From Fistulifera solaris (taxonomy: Eukaryota > Bacillariophyta > Bacillariophyceae > Naviculales > Stauroneidaceae): DNA of 64,000 nt. Both the position numbers and the translations under genes were made by a program. This document shows, piece after piece, positions 1 to 11,034 of this stretch; position 1 is the stretch's first letter; each line of letters starts with the position of its first letter. A model generated the notes under the pieces. That model did not search any database. It was not told the origin of the DNA and saw nothing but the letters and a program-made list of their open reading frames with translations. Location: assembly GCA_030295235.1 (NCBI GenBank), contig AP026128.1, positions 62,001 through 126,000 of the forward strand. Direction: 5' to 3'.

Positions 1-2190
1 AGCGGCAGGTGCGAAGTCATTCGACTGTATCCGATCCACCTCTGCATTAATCATCAGCTCCAGGGATTCTCAAGAGATGTTTCCGGTTCACCTCAGCCTT
101 AGACGTGAGCAGCACAAACGGAATGTTTCTCAACATTGCTTCGATCCAAAATCCTTCCTCTAGAGTCGTTTCTTACATGAATTTCGTCATCGTCACTAGT
201 AAGCGATCATTGCATCCGATATCATAAAAAGAAAGTTAATCCCATCCTTTTGTTACCCCAAATGAATTTAGATCTTAAGTGACAAATCTGGCAACCAATA
301 ATGCGAAGGTGTGATAAATATAGATTTCCGTCTGAAAAACTTTCTGAATATGAAGGAGCACAAGAACACATAAATCATTTCCGTCGCTTCATTCAATTCG
401 TTCGTTACACCTGGTTGAAAAATAACTCTCTCTTAGAATGTATTGTCGCATGGACATTTCGGGATCTTGTATTTGGAATGGTTACCGACAACAGAAAGAA
501 ATGATTATTAAAAGATTCGATAAGCTATTGCTTCATAAAGAATATGCAAAACGGAAGGAAGCAGTTATGTTTTTAAGCTAGTGAAATATTCTTTCACGCC
601 GCATAAAGCTAACAAGCAGTGGACAAGCTCGACATCTTGAGTTGAAAATCGCAACGAAGCATAATCACCAATGTATTCAAAGATGCTCTGCCGCCAAAGA
701 GGGCTGATCTCAAAGTATGGTGATTATATTGCAGTTTAAAATCGTCGCCTGTCCGTCTATAGTTTTGATTCGTTCGATTAATTTAATGGATTTATGATGC
801 AACGCGGCAGGCAAGTCTTAAGTAAATAATAGAACGCTAACAAGATATGGGTAGAGCACTATCGATTGATTCAATGGATATCGCAATTTATATTCTTTCA
901 ATGAACATGATACAGACATTAAAACATCTCATCTGTATTGGTATGTGGCCCTCTGCGGCGCCGCATCTATACAATGGCTATACAGTACTACTGCATCGCC
1001 TGGAAAGAATTTATGTGTAAATACCATATGTTTTGAATAACTGGTTTTGACCAACGGCAAAGCGGATAGCTACGAGATACTGAATTGAAGGGTATCAACG
1101 AATCGATTCTTAGCACTCCCGCTACAATTTGATGTGCGTGCATGGTATCCTCACTTGCTAATCAGGCCATAAAGAAATTGACAGGTAAAAGGACATGAAA
1201 ATTGCGACACCATCGTTTGCCTGCTTATCAAGCGTCGTCTTGTGACAATCGGTTGCTTGGGGCAGATTACACGAGACAATAAGGCAGCCATCTCCCCGAC
1301 CGCTTAATCTTGCCTTCGCATAGGCTTTAGGGGCCTTATCATTTTCATGGATTTCGGAGCTGGGATATTTCTTTTGTAAGCCTTTTCATGTTTTTTGTAA
1401 TTAGTCCTGTAAGACTTCGGCGCAGATTTCACCCATTCTCAAATATTTCCCAGGAATAATTTAATCGAAACCTTTGCTTGAAAGCTGCTCGAAATGGTTC
1501 TAGATTACACAGATACCGACCTGGCCACTTAAAGACGACACCTTCGCTTCATCAAGAAATCGCTCTTATACACCACATTTCAGGTTGCCGAAACAGCATG
1601 CTTTTACCAAATCCTATCTGTTATCTCGAGATGGTTCCCGGTCAGCCAATGGGATAATCTTTGGATGCAGCCAGTTTGAATCAGTTTCTAGAGGCTTCTA
1701 TCAAGTGAGCTAAACCTAAAACGTGGATAGGATTTAAAAATCCAAATTTATTTATAAACTTCTTTATGACTGGAGGCTTACAAAGTTTTCAATTTAATTA
1801 ACAAGTGTATGGATACTTTCAATATAAATAACTTTGGATGATTTCCCCATTCTCAATTTTTTCGCAGAAATAATTCAGTCGGAATCTTTGTTTTAAGGCT
1901 GCTCGGATTGAAATGAAAGCATACAAAACCGACTTGAAAAGTAAGGCAACACCTTTGCTTTATCGTTCTATTGCCAATATTTCTCGGTCTTGCTCACCAT
2001 AAAAGTATATTTTCAAGGGAGGCTATCAATAATTTAGCTTTGTCAATTATATCAGCTACAAAGGCTACCGTTAGGAAATTCTTAACTAGCTGGTGACGAT
2101 TCTGAGGTTGAAGGCTCTCAGAACCGAGGTCACAGTGTATTTTAAGTATTGATTTCGGAGAGGGAACGGCCAGCTGCATTTCTAGCATAT
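1..2190. other. Gene-poor, AT-rich region
   Basis: I see no recognisable gene here. The longest open stretch is a 67-codon frame at 301-504 (+) that resembles nothing I know and has no supporting context. The only structure I can support is a diverged direct repeat at about 1431-1570 and 1846-1980. Confidence 0.5.
1431..1980. repeat. Diverged direct repeat, two copies about 415 bp apart
   Basis: The copies at about 1431-1570 and 1846-1980 begin with the same block (cccattctca), then share a series of matching blocks in the same order: aggaataatt versus gaaataattc, cctttgcttg versus tctttgtttt, ggctgctcgg-like, a gaccgac-like block, and an acacctt(c/t)gctt block. They differ by many substitutions and small gaps, so the duplication is old. 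Nothing coding is visible in either copy. Confidence 0.5.
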
Positions 2191-2191
2191 A

Positions 2192-2671
2192 TCACATGGT
2201 TTCGTGCTTACCGACAGAGCTCGGTGTAATTTGGTGGCGATGCGTCAAGATGCGGAGGCAACAGGTAAAGTGCATTATGGTATTCCTCCCAAGTGACATT
2301 ATATGGCAACCGATAGATTTCTTGTTCGTGGACAGCGTAGGTGTATATAATCCATTATATGATAGCGGGTCCTGTGCAAACATGATCCAACCATTTTTTC
2401 GAAACTTTCGATTTCTTTTTCTTGTAGGTCGACTGCATGGGCTCAGCAGAAAAGATGCCGTGTCGTTTCTTCGGGATGACTGCAGCACGGACACGGGACA
2501 TGATTCTGGTTCTCCCACCGTTTCATCATGCGACTCCACCTCGCTCTGATCTGATAAGAGGAAAACTTGCTCGCTCTGATCTGAAAGAACGCTGGAGGTC
2601 CAAGGCGTTTTGGATGGCATCCCAGTTTTTATAGGAACAGGCTTCCTTGGAGATTCATGGCGTTTCACCAT
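2192..2671 (-). CDS. Doubtful 159-codon ORF
   Basis: An open frame of 159 codons with no recognised family. It contains a short duplicated segment (LSDQSE twice, from a repeated 15-base string near 2540 and 2570), Ser-rich stretches and a basic run (TRKRNRKFRK). A 117-codon frame on the other strand overlaps it, and I cannot tell which, if either, is used. It sits in a region of remnants, so it may be non-coding or a decayed gene. Confidence 0.15.
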   Translation of the reverse strand: MVKRHESPRKPVPIKTGMPSKTPWTSSVLSDQSEQVFLLSDQSEVESHDETVGEPESCPVSVLQSSRRNDTASFLLSPCSRPTRKRNRKFRKNGWIMFAQDPLSYNGLYTPTLSTNKKSIGCHIMSLGRNTIMHFTCCLRILTHRHQITPSSVGKHETM

Positions 2672-2849
2672 GCGGTCTCATACGGCGTAACGATGGATAT
2701 GCATAAGGAGTGGGTGATGGATGTGTTAGTTGATTTTTTTTTCAAACCTAAATCAATCCTAAAATATTTATTCCTAATTTTCCTGAAATGCGGATTCTTT
2801 TTCGACATTTGACCGAATTTTCCACTGGTTTTTCTCTTTGTCACAAATA

Positions 2850-3121
2850 TCATTTTTTTCTTTCCTTCAGAAACTCCGATTTCTGAATTACTGTACCACA
2901 GTTAGTAGTAAAGCGACAAACCTGCGCCGGTTTCCCAGTGCGGAGGATTGCGCTGTGGCGCGCCATCTCTCGGATTTCGCGAATAGCATGCTCACCGATC
3001 GAACCAACGAGAGACTCAAACGAGAACGGATAAACCCACAAATTTCTGAGTACGGTCTCTTCCATTTCTTTTGCAGCTTTCTTGCAAGCTGGCGTGAGGC
3101 CGCAACAGCTTGTTTACCCAT
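2850..3121 (-). pseudogene. Possible frameshifted repeat-protein remnant
   Basis: Two overlapping minus-strand frames (3121-2888 and 3065-2850) look like one frameshifted coding relic. The first has a basic stretch followed by KKWKRPYSEICGF and RSRLSLSLVRSV; the second continues with polar sequence. The R-P-Y-S-E then R-x-R-L-S then L-V-R pattern reminds me of the conserved tail of uncharacterised repeat-encoded proteins in algae, but that is from memory and unverified. No start codon context or intact frame is present. Confidence 0.2.
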
Positions 3122-3299
3122 GAGCCCGTCGACAGAAAAACAAGAGGCGTGAAATCACGGCGGCGGTCCATACAGGGCTTACCGTAAATAGTTTCTAATC
3201 GGAGATCTTTATCAATGTATGGAGGAGGAGGCTAAGGGAGTAAAATCCCGTGTTTCATTAACAGGGCAGGCAATCAAGAACCCCTTGCTTTGACAATTC

Positions 3300-4089
3300 T
3301 CAAGCAGTGTCAGCCTTCTTTGCGAGTAAGTCGTCTTTGCCTGGTTTAGTCGTCTTTGCCTGGTTTGGCGCCGTGCGCTTTCGACCTTGTTTGAAAGGTA
3401 TTTTGGACAAAAGCAAACAAAGCGAACCGAAAGAAGATTGTCGTGATTGAAGAGCGTCGACTAAAGCAGCTCCTCCATCTGGAAACACCAACGGCGCCAC
3501 TTTCTGCTTCTTACATGTACGGAGTAGTAAATTGCATACTTAACGGCTGAGGCCGCGTTGCGATAACGCGACACTGCTCGGCGTTCCAGGTCCCTGTATT
3601 CAATTTAAGGCATCTCGACGGATTCGAGTCGAGGATACGAGCGAGGCGCTCCGCCAAGAAGGCCGCCACGTCGAAGCCCCTTACGCTATCGAATGAGCTC
3701 TCGTGATATCGACGGTGATCACTCTTCAAATGCGAGAGAGACTAGAAAAACGTGGCTGTCTCGGCAATTGCATTATCTGACTTCCCGTACCAGTATATTT
3801 TGCATTGCTGTATTTGCTGCAGGGTGCTGTCGTGTGAAATACGAAAGTAAAGTTGCTTTTCAGGGTAAAATCGCCCTAATGCCTTATCTCCGACACATAT
3901 AAGTGTATTATTATCGCGCCAGATGACACAATTGGGATTGGTTTCCCAGTCAAAGTCGTTAAGATTTTTCGGTTCGCGCAAACATTGATAGAGGGGAAAT
4001 CGGTCCCTGACGATACCGAACGATAGTTGCTCAGGGGAGAGTCGCTCGCGTGGTATTACTTCAAGCAATGGATGCTCTCTTGATGCCAT
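3300..4089 (-). pseudogene. Broken paralogue of the 4424-6123 gene
   Basis: From an ATG at 4089 the minus strand encodes LLEVIPRERLSPEQL, FPLYQCLREPKNLNDFDW and DNAIAETATFF, colinear with LLELIPWERVTLRQ, PLYRLTREPASLEDFDW and DAAIAETFTFL in the neighbouring plus-strand gene. An in-frame TAG at 3742-3744 stops it just after TATFF. Beyond that stop the similarity continues (LARILDSNPSRCLKLNTGTWNAE against LARVLDSNPNRFLEIRAGFWTAD; PDGGAALVDALQSRQSSFGSL against LDGGAAFVDALQKRKSRFGTL) across a small deletion and a frame change, then fades near 3300. About the last 60% of the family protein is missing. A nonsense codon plus truncation make this a true pseudogene. The two copies face away from each other (5' ends adjacent, 335 bp apart). 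Confidence 0.75.
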
Positions 4090-4423
4090 GTGTGTTTCTT
4101 TTCTCTTCTTTCCAGTTGTTGCAAGATCAACGACTTCAAGGATTCCTTCATTGATTATTTTGCTGTTTTCTACCTGCGATTTTTTCGACGTATAGTGCAT
4201 GTTCTCGATCGCACAGGTACGCATAGCCATAATATCTGGATACCGGATTGTGTGATGCGTAGAAATATTTTTTCGTCCGCGGTCCGCGGTCCGCGAGCCG
4301 CGAAATCGTCATTAGTCGCACTGCTTTTTGTTCATTGCTTTTACAGTATTGTGTTTGCCGTCGAAAAACTTGAACGATTCTCTCATTAGCCAATACTTTC
4401 TGTAAGTATTTAGGAAGCTAATA

Positions 4424-6123
4424 ATGGAAACAGCGAGTACGCAAGACGATCTGCTAGAACTCATACCGTGGGAGCGTGTTACTCTTCGGCAGAAGCAATT
4501 TCAGGTGGTCAAAAACGAAATCCCCTTTATCGATTGACACGTGAACCTGCGAGTCTCGAAGACTTTGACTGGAAAAAGCGTTTACGTGCTGTTGCTATTT
4601 GGCGAGAGAATGGAACTTTGATTTGGATAAGGAATGATGATGAAGACTTCGAAACGTTCGAAACGAAGAGTCTAACTCATAACCCGGACAAACATATCCG
4701 TTTGTCCTTCCTTTACCTCAAAACAACCACTTCCGTTTCCGCTTTGATATTTGGTGAAAATGATGCGGCGATTGCGGAAACATTCACTTTTCTCTGTTCA
4801 CTCAAGCATGTCACTTCTGGCAGGGTCGCCAATCTAGATCCTAAATTGTCGATTAACAGCATGTTGCACTTCAAAATCGCTGCTCTGCAACCAGAGCAGC
4901 TTGCCCGCGTTCTCGACTCAAATCCGAATCGATTTCTCGAAATACGTGCAGGCTTTTGGACAGCAGATCAGTCTGTTGTCCTTGCTACCAGACCCTATTC
5001 TTTGAAGCTGTGGATGCAATTTTATTTCCAGGTATCTAAACAGGTTGGTTTCCTTGATGGCGGAGCAGCTTTTGTTGATGCACTTCAAAAGCGGAAATCC
5101 CGATTCGGCACGCTCTACTTGGAATTTTATTCGTGTGATTTGCCTTACTGCTTGGTCTTCAGTAATTTCAGTCTGAAACGACTTTTGGAGTTGGAAGACA
5201 AAATCGAACTTCTTAGTATTCGTGACATCAACGACGACATGGCCCTACGGCCACTCTCAGCTAAGGTCGAAACTCTCTATTACAGTTTCGGTGCGGCGCG
5301 TTTACAAATTCGTGATCTGTGCTCCGTTGACATTATGCCCAGAAAACTGCATCTCGACCTTCGTTTGGAAGATACAGAGGAATGGCATGCGCTTCCCATC
5401 GCATTTCTGGATCGGGTGGCTGTCTCGGGCCGTTTAGAACGACTGGTTCTTACGATGCACAGTTATCGAAAACGAAAGTATAAGGACGAGTCGCTTATTG
5501 CAAAAGCTTTGAGCAGAGTTATACGCGCCAATCAACAACTGGAGCATTTGCAAGTGAAAAGTAATGTGAACTGGACGCGCCATGTGAAGGGCATTTTCGA
5601 AGCCATGGAAAACCATCCTAAGCTGCGTACTTTTGCTGCAAACATCATTGCGGGAAAAACCTTGAATTACACTTGTTTGGAGCGCTTGCTTTCCCGAAAC
5701 AGAAACGTTTCCGTTTTCGATGAAGAAGGCCATCGAAGAATTACTAATGGAACCACTATTGACGCGCTGTACTCATTCAACCGCTTTTTTCATGGATCGG
5801 CAGCAGTTGTGAAGGAATCACCCTCTTTTCGACCGCGTCTCATAACAGTGACATTGACTGAGAGCGCGTTGGGGGATTTCAGGCGCACAGCTCTGTTGCT
5901 CTCCGATCACGCTGATGCGCTGTGTGAGTTGCTCGATTGTTCTGGTGCGGTCTCTGCTGTCGCTGCAAAACATGCGACGGAAGAAGTGGCACATGCTCTC
6001 TCTCTTTCAGAGTCTTGTCAGACCGAAACGTTGAAGCGCAAAGCAGTGACTCCATTGTCTCCGGCCGCTACAAAAGCAGGTCGAATTCGGCCTAAAGTAT
6101 GCAACTTCTTCCGTTACCAGTGA
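4424..6123 (+). CDS. Conserved protein of unknown function, LRR-like C-terminal half
   Basis: About 566 residues if one base is restored. I place the start at the ATG at 4424 because the first 20 codons (ELIPWERVTL) match the start of the inverted paralogue. The frame then breaks in a CCCC run near 4521, where one missing C restores ENIPLY-like alignment to the paralogue's FPLYQCLREP. The middle has a repeated acidic-aromatic motif (LEDFDW) and blocks shared with the pseudogene. The C-terminal half has leucine-spaced segments (LERLVLTMHSY, LEHLQVKSN, HPKLRTFAANII) that resemble degenerate leucine-rich repeats. No enzyme motif, signal peptide or membrane segment is seen. I do not recognise the family; an LRR or F-box-LRR-like scaffold is a guess. 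Confidence 0.75.
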
Positions 6124-6385
6124 AATATTTACGTAATCTTTATTTTGTTTGACTCTGCAATTTGATATCGGCCAAGACATGCGCTTGGTTGTTATACTCA
6201 AGCGTGCCTACTCATTCCTTGATTGATTCAGTTTGGTAGATTATCATTAGATTAGAAGTTAAATCGGTGACTAAAATGTTTCGAACTAAATTAACAGCCC
6301 AGTGGCAGCGTGACGCCCTTGTTCTAATCATCTGGCGGACCCATCGCACGAAACGATAATTGTCTGAAGTTATCTCCAAAACATA

Positions 6386-7965
6386 CTAAAGCTTCTTAGG
6401 TTTCAGGATAGAATAAAGAACAGCATCAATCAATCCCAACGTCGTGAATGTCCCCCCGATAATTGCACACAAAGATGTCAAGTAGTCGTACCACTTTCGT
6501 CCTTCTTTCGAGACAACAACGCTCATCGGGCTAATATCGTAGCTAAATCGAGCCTCCGGGACATCAGTATCAAAGTAGTGCACGACTTGGGATTGCTCAA
6601 GAAACTGATACGTCGTTAACCGATTGTTGGACGATTGACCCATTTCCAGGTGTGTCGAGACAACTTTAATGTAGTGGTGGTGTGCTGCATGAGACATTTC
6701 GGTGACATAAACAGTGTTATCCATCGGAGCAAACTGCTTATGTTTTTCGTCAACTTGTTTCAAGATTCGTTTCGTTTTCCGGCTTGTTTGATCGACAGGC
6801 TCGCCAAATGAAAGGTGGTTCACAATGTGAGATACATTCGTCAGGGCAGCATTGAGATTGAAATTCTTCGATTTTGCTTCAATATGAAAATTTCCCGGAA
6901 CACGGTTCACCATCAAATGCCCCGATACCTGACAACCGGGGTGCTCGGGTCGATTTTGCTGATAAAGACTTCGCTTCCTCGCTCTCTCTTCCTCGTCCGC
7001 CTGCTGGTTCTTTTTGTCCCATTCCTTGAATTTTTCATCCATATCGAGCTTTCGTTTCGCGTAACCGATCAAAGCCGTCACCGTACGATCCATTTTATAG
7101 TCCGGAGAGACAGGCTCACCATCGTGGTACCAGCGGAGAGTAGGAAACGCCATGATCTTTTGCTCCCGACACAAATCAGCTTCAGCCATGCAATCGACCT
7201 TGGCTACACCGACGGGCATCTCGAGCTTTTTCACTTCTTGCGCCAGTGTCTCCCAAGTTGGAGCTAGTCGCTGACACCAGACACACCTGTTTTAACATTT
7301 AAGTAACTTGTATCGTCATGTACGCACTCATCAATCAAGCAACTTACCATGGTGCATACAGATCAATAAACGCCATCGGGTTCTCCTCCAAAAACGGCTT
7401 AAAATTCTCCTTCGTCAACGCGATCGCATGTACACCTTCTTCAGCATGCATCTCCTCCAAAGTCTTATCATGCTCATCATGCTTTAATTCCCGAGCCTCA
7501 CGATTGCGACCCGAGAAAATACGGCGTTTCCCTTCTTCGTCTAATTGCCATTTGTCGACATTCTTCGTAACATTTTGTCGGTTCGTTCCCAGCGCGTCCC
7601 AAACATCCACGCTCACATAATCACAGTGCAAATCCAGCATAGTAATGTTAAAGTTGAGCCGTATTTGTGGTGACGTGTTTTCATCGACCGCAATGGTGGT
7701 GACCGTTTCGGTAGTCGCAAACGCCAGTGTTTCTGAAAAGAAGAGAACTGCCATTACGATCATAGCGCATGCGCTCATGAATGCACCCAATATTGTAGCC
7801 TGTTAAAGGAAGATTTATTGTGTAAGAGAAGAAAGAAAAAGTAATAAGCTCGGTATGCAAAGCCTCTGATTTACATACCTCCGTCAGGTCCTTCGGCACG
7901 CGGCGATAAAAATCGACCGACGACAGAGCTTGCCTCCTTCCGCCTCCTCCGTTGATGTTATTCAT
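6386..7965 (-). CDS. ERGIC/ERV-type protein disulfide isomerase fusion (PDIL5-3/5-4-like)
   Basis: Three exons (7965-7879, 7799-7348, 7286-6386; introns 80 and 61 bp) join in frame to 479 residues. Residues 1-29 are a short cytosolic tail, about 30-53 a membrane segment, then an ERGIC N-type luminal domain. A thioredoxin domain follows with CVWC at about 181-184, split by intron 2 at the Trp. The rest is a COPII-coated ERV-type domain ending with a second membrane segment. The tail KPKKL fits the KxKxx dilysine signal for ER retrieval. This order (ERGIC-Trx-ERGIC) is that of plant and protist PDI subfamilies cycling between ER and Golgi, probably forming or rearranging disulfides in cargo. 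CVWC is an unusual redox motif compared with CGHC, suggesting altered redox potential. The start is the only ATG opening the conserved N-terminus (DFYRRVPKDLTE). Confidence 0.9.
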
Positions 7966-8371
7966 TCTATGCTACGGCTGGGTGTATATTTCGAATATGA
8001 TGTCAAGTATCTATCTCAGCGCAAGTTACAAAAATGAGGATTGCGTTTTTTTTTTAATGATACAAGTACGGTAGGCGCGGCCCTCTCGGCTCTTCGCGGC
8101 GCAGCGCAAAACGACGTGTGTGCGCCATTTTATTCGCCCTTTTCGCGTGTTCAAAAGGAGAAATTATTACTGTAACCGGTACCAAGTACTCATTTATCGA
8201 TAGTAGTACAGTGTTTGATGTGTTCTTTTTAACGGAGAAAGAACCGGTAAGACCTGAGCGAGGAGCCAGCCGATATTAGAGAGACGAGCGAAGGACGAAC
8301 GAGCTTTTATTTTCGCATTTCGCATTTCGCATTTCGCATCATCTTATCCGCGTTTTCGTTCAATTTGTCAA
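7966..8371. promoter_or_regulatory. Shared upstream region of two divergent genes
   Basis: A 406-bp gap between the divergently read PDI-like and oxygenase genes, so it must carry both promoters. It holds a T9 run near 8047-8055 and, just before the oxygenase ATG, a short tandem array (four copies of gcatttc-type units at about 8311-8340). No TATA box is convincing. Confidence 0.4.
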
Positions 8372-9475
8372 ATGGATGCTTATACTTCCACTACAATGGC
8401 AATGACTTTTCAGGACGATCCCATTCCCACCATTTGTCTTCGTGACACAGATGATGCCGAAACCGTCTCACTTCTCCGTTCTGCCTGTACCGATGTTGGC
8501 TTTTTCTATTTAGAGGGACACGGAATTGATGAGAGTCTGATTGCTGACGTGCTCGAACAATCTCGTATCCTTTTCAGTCTCTCCGACGAGTCGAAAACAG
8601 CGTTAAGTGATCCTGTTTTGAGTAGAGGATATACTGCAATGAGTGAAGAAACCCTGGATCCGCAGAAACAGAAATATGGAGACACGAAGGAAGGATTCTA
8701 CATTGGAAGACATGTTCCTGCCGATCATCCAGAATTCAATCCGGCCAAGTTCAAGGGGCCAAATCGGATGCCATCTCCCGAGATAACACCGGATATGCCC
8801 GACTGTAAACAATTTTGCAATGTTATGGAAACGTATCATCAGGAAATGTGTCGACTGGGATTCCGGATAGTGCAACTGTAAGTATTCAATTTTTTACAGA
8901 GACTTTGATTTGCATCGATACTCTGGTTACTGCATCCCGCCGAAACCTTTCACTAATCTACTTATCCAACGCTGCAGATTGGCGTTGTCATTGGGTTTGC
9001 CGAAAACGTATTTCGACAAGGATTTCGAGGATCCTCTGGCTTTGTTGCGACTTCTTCACTACGCAGCGTGAAGAGCAAGCCGGAAGAAGGACTGTTTGCC
9101 GCTGGTGAACACACCGATTACGGGATGATTACTCTATTGCTGACAGACGAAACACCTGGCTTGCAGGTACAGTTGAAGAACGGTCAATGGATCGACGTCG
9201 GGCATCAAAAGGGAGCCTTCGTCGTCAACCTGGGAGATATGCTGGAACGCTGGTCGAATGGCTTATTTCGCTCGACTCCTCACAGAGTTCTAACGCAAGG
9301 AGAATCGGAAAGGTATTCCGTGCCTTTCTTTTATGAACCCAACTTTGATGCTCGGGTCGCTTGCCTCGACGTTTGTTGCTCCAGTGACAATCCTCCGAAG
9401 TTTGAACGTACTACTTCAGGAGAGCATTTGCTGGAAAAGTATCGACAGACTCATGCTGATTTTCGACCCGAATAG
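8372..9475 (+). CDS. 2-oxoglutarate/Fe(II)-dependent oxygenase, isopenicillin-N-synthase type
   Basis: Exon 1 is 8372-8877 and exon 2 is 8978-9475 (intron 8878-8977, GT-AG). About 334 residues, normal for the family. The N-terminal DIOX_N part has IPTICLRD and VGFFYLEGHGID. The double-stranded beta-helix core has the Fe(II) ligands in HTDYGM (H214, D216) and STPHRVL (H271), and the 2-oxoglutarate-binding R-x-S in RYSVPFF (R281). One base is missing near 9068: the frame hits TGA after LLRLLHYAA, while the next frame continues directly with KSKPEEGLFAAGEHTD, as family alignment expects. No intron fits there, so I treat it as a 1-base deletion in the sequence. These enzymes hydroxylate, desaturate or cyclise small molecules; the substrate cannot be read from the sequence. 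Confidence 0.85.
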
Positions 9476-9685
9476 TAGTACCACCCCGTCAATTTTAAAT
9501 TATTACATTTTTGTTTCGCCGAGAATACTATTTCAAAATTTGTTTATTGACGATTTAGCTATAGAAATGAAGCGCCGCCTTCAGATTTGTCGTCATGGTG
9601 TTCAAATTTCGCTTCCTCCGTTGAAATCGTCGTCAAGTTATGTTCATCATCTTGTTGGGCAGAACTTAGTTCCTTTGGGCTATAT

Positions 9686-11034
9686 TCAAGAGGCTGCTCG
9701 GTAGATCGAGCTGGCTGTGGATGCTTTCTTCTCGTGTGACACACGACCCCAGAAAAACATCCCAATGATTCCAACGACAAGACCCAGCACTGCACCTCCA
9801 AACGTAGCAAGTCCAGTTCGAGCTTCGCATTCAACCTCCTCGTATTGCAGGCAAACATCTACCTGACTGTTACCTCCACAAGTATCACACCACGTCTTTT
9901 CCGACCAGTCTTCGACCAATTGAAGCAAGTTTTCAAAAGGACACGATTCGGCATCACAGTGTCGCCCAAGAAATCTAACCGGGCTCTGTATAGTTGCGTC
10001 CTCCAGTCCTTGACCTCCGTGGTAGTTATACACAACTCGTTTCTCCTTGTTCTCGTCTTCGTAGACTTCAATGACAATAGCCGTAGAGTAATTCGGAATA
10101 CCGTCGTCGCTATACGTATGATCCAGGGCAGCGAATAGAGCCAACAGCAAAGGATAATGACCCGAATAAAGATAGATCTTTGCTGAACCATCTTCGCGAC
10201 TGAACTTGGCATCTTCAAACACAATGCGCGACGTGATGCGGGCGAGCAAATTGTACGCCACAAACCGAGCCGCCGAGTGTGTGCGGTACCGGAGAAACTC
10301 GGATTTGCCCACCAACCGCCGCAACTGCTCAAACTCCGTATCGGATACCACATCCTTTACGAAGGGATCCTCGAGACTTTCACAAACGACTCGGGCATCT
10401 TGTGCATTGCTTTCGCATTCACTCTTGGCCACGTAAATGGCGTCGTACACATTCCATACTTGCGCCAGAGAGACTCGTCCGTTCGCGTCAGCATATTTCT
10501 GAAACGACCGGATTGTAGCTAGTTTTCGGAGTAAGCCGTCATTTTCCTCTTGTATTTGTATCCATTCTGGGCTTTTGTAAAGCGCATTCAAATCTTTGTG
10601 AATTGAGAGCATTTATCGTAGGCTCGAATATAGAGATCATTTTCTAGCTGGAACGTATGTACCGGAACATGAACGGGCACAGTCGAGTTCTCGACGTGAA
10701 ACAATCCACTGGCGAGAGCACTGGCGGAAACTATGGTGCGGTCAAAGTCGGAACTCTCGAAATAAACCAATTGCGGATCGTAGTTCGGTAAGAAATCAAA
10801 ATGATCCGAGTACTTGTCACGCAATTGGATCCCGAGATCGTGCATTTGCTGGATGCCGGTACTGGTTAAGAAGGCTGATGTTCCCTCACCTAAACTGGTG
10901 TGATTCTTCGTGAGCACGTAGCGTGATCCGTGTCGGGTAATGATGTGAATTTGGTGGAGTGTCATCGCATGAGAATAAGAAAATGCGAGCAGCCCCAGAG
11001 CCGTAAGAGCACGAAAGAGAACAGTGTTGAACAT
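9686..11034 (-). CDS. Histidine acid phosphatase-like membrane protein
   Basis: A signal peptide (about residues 1-23) is followed by the phosphohistidine motif ITRHGSRYV (R34 H35 G36). The body matches the histidine phosphatase superfamily, with LTSTGIQQMHDLGIQLRDKY and SSDFDRTIVSASALASGL (the second Arg motif). One base is missing at about 10603-10612, where YDKC jumps frame into SIHKDLNALYKSPEW. The usual C-terminal HD motif (proton-donor Asp) reads SGHYPLL near residue 292, so the Asp is replaced by Tyr. A single membrane segment near the C-terminus (GAVLGLVVGIIGMFFWG) and a basic tail predict a type I membrane protein with an extracytosolic catalytic domain, as in lysosomal acid phosphatase. 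Activity is uncertain because of the HD change. Confidence 0.8.

Noticed and set aside
9068-9068. Second intron in the oxygenase gene at the frame break
   Set aside because: The protein alignment is continuous across the point, with no room for an intron and no GT-AG pair; a single missing base explains it.
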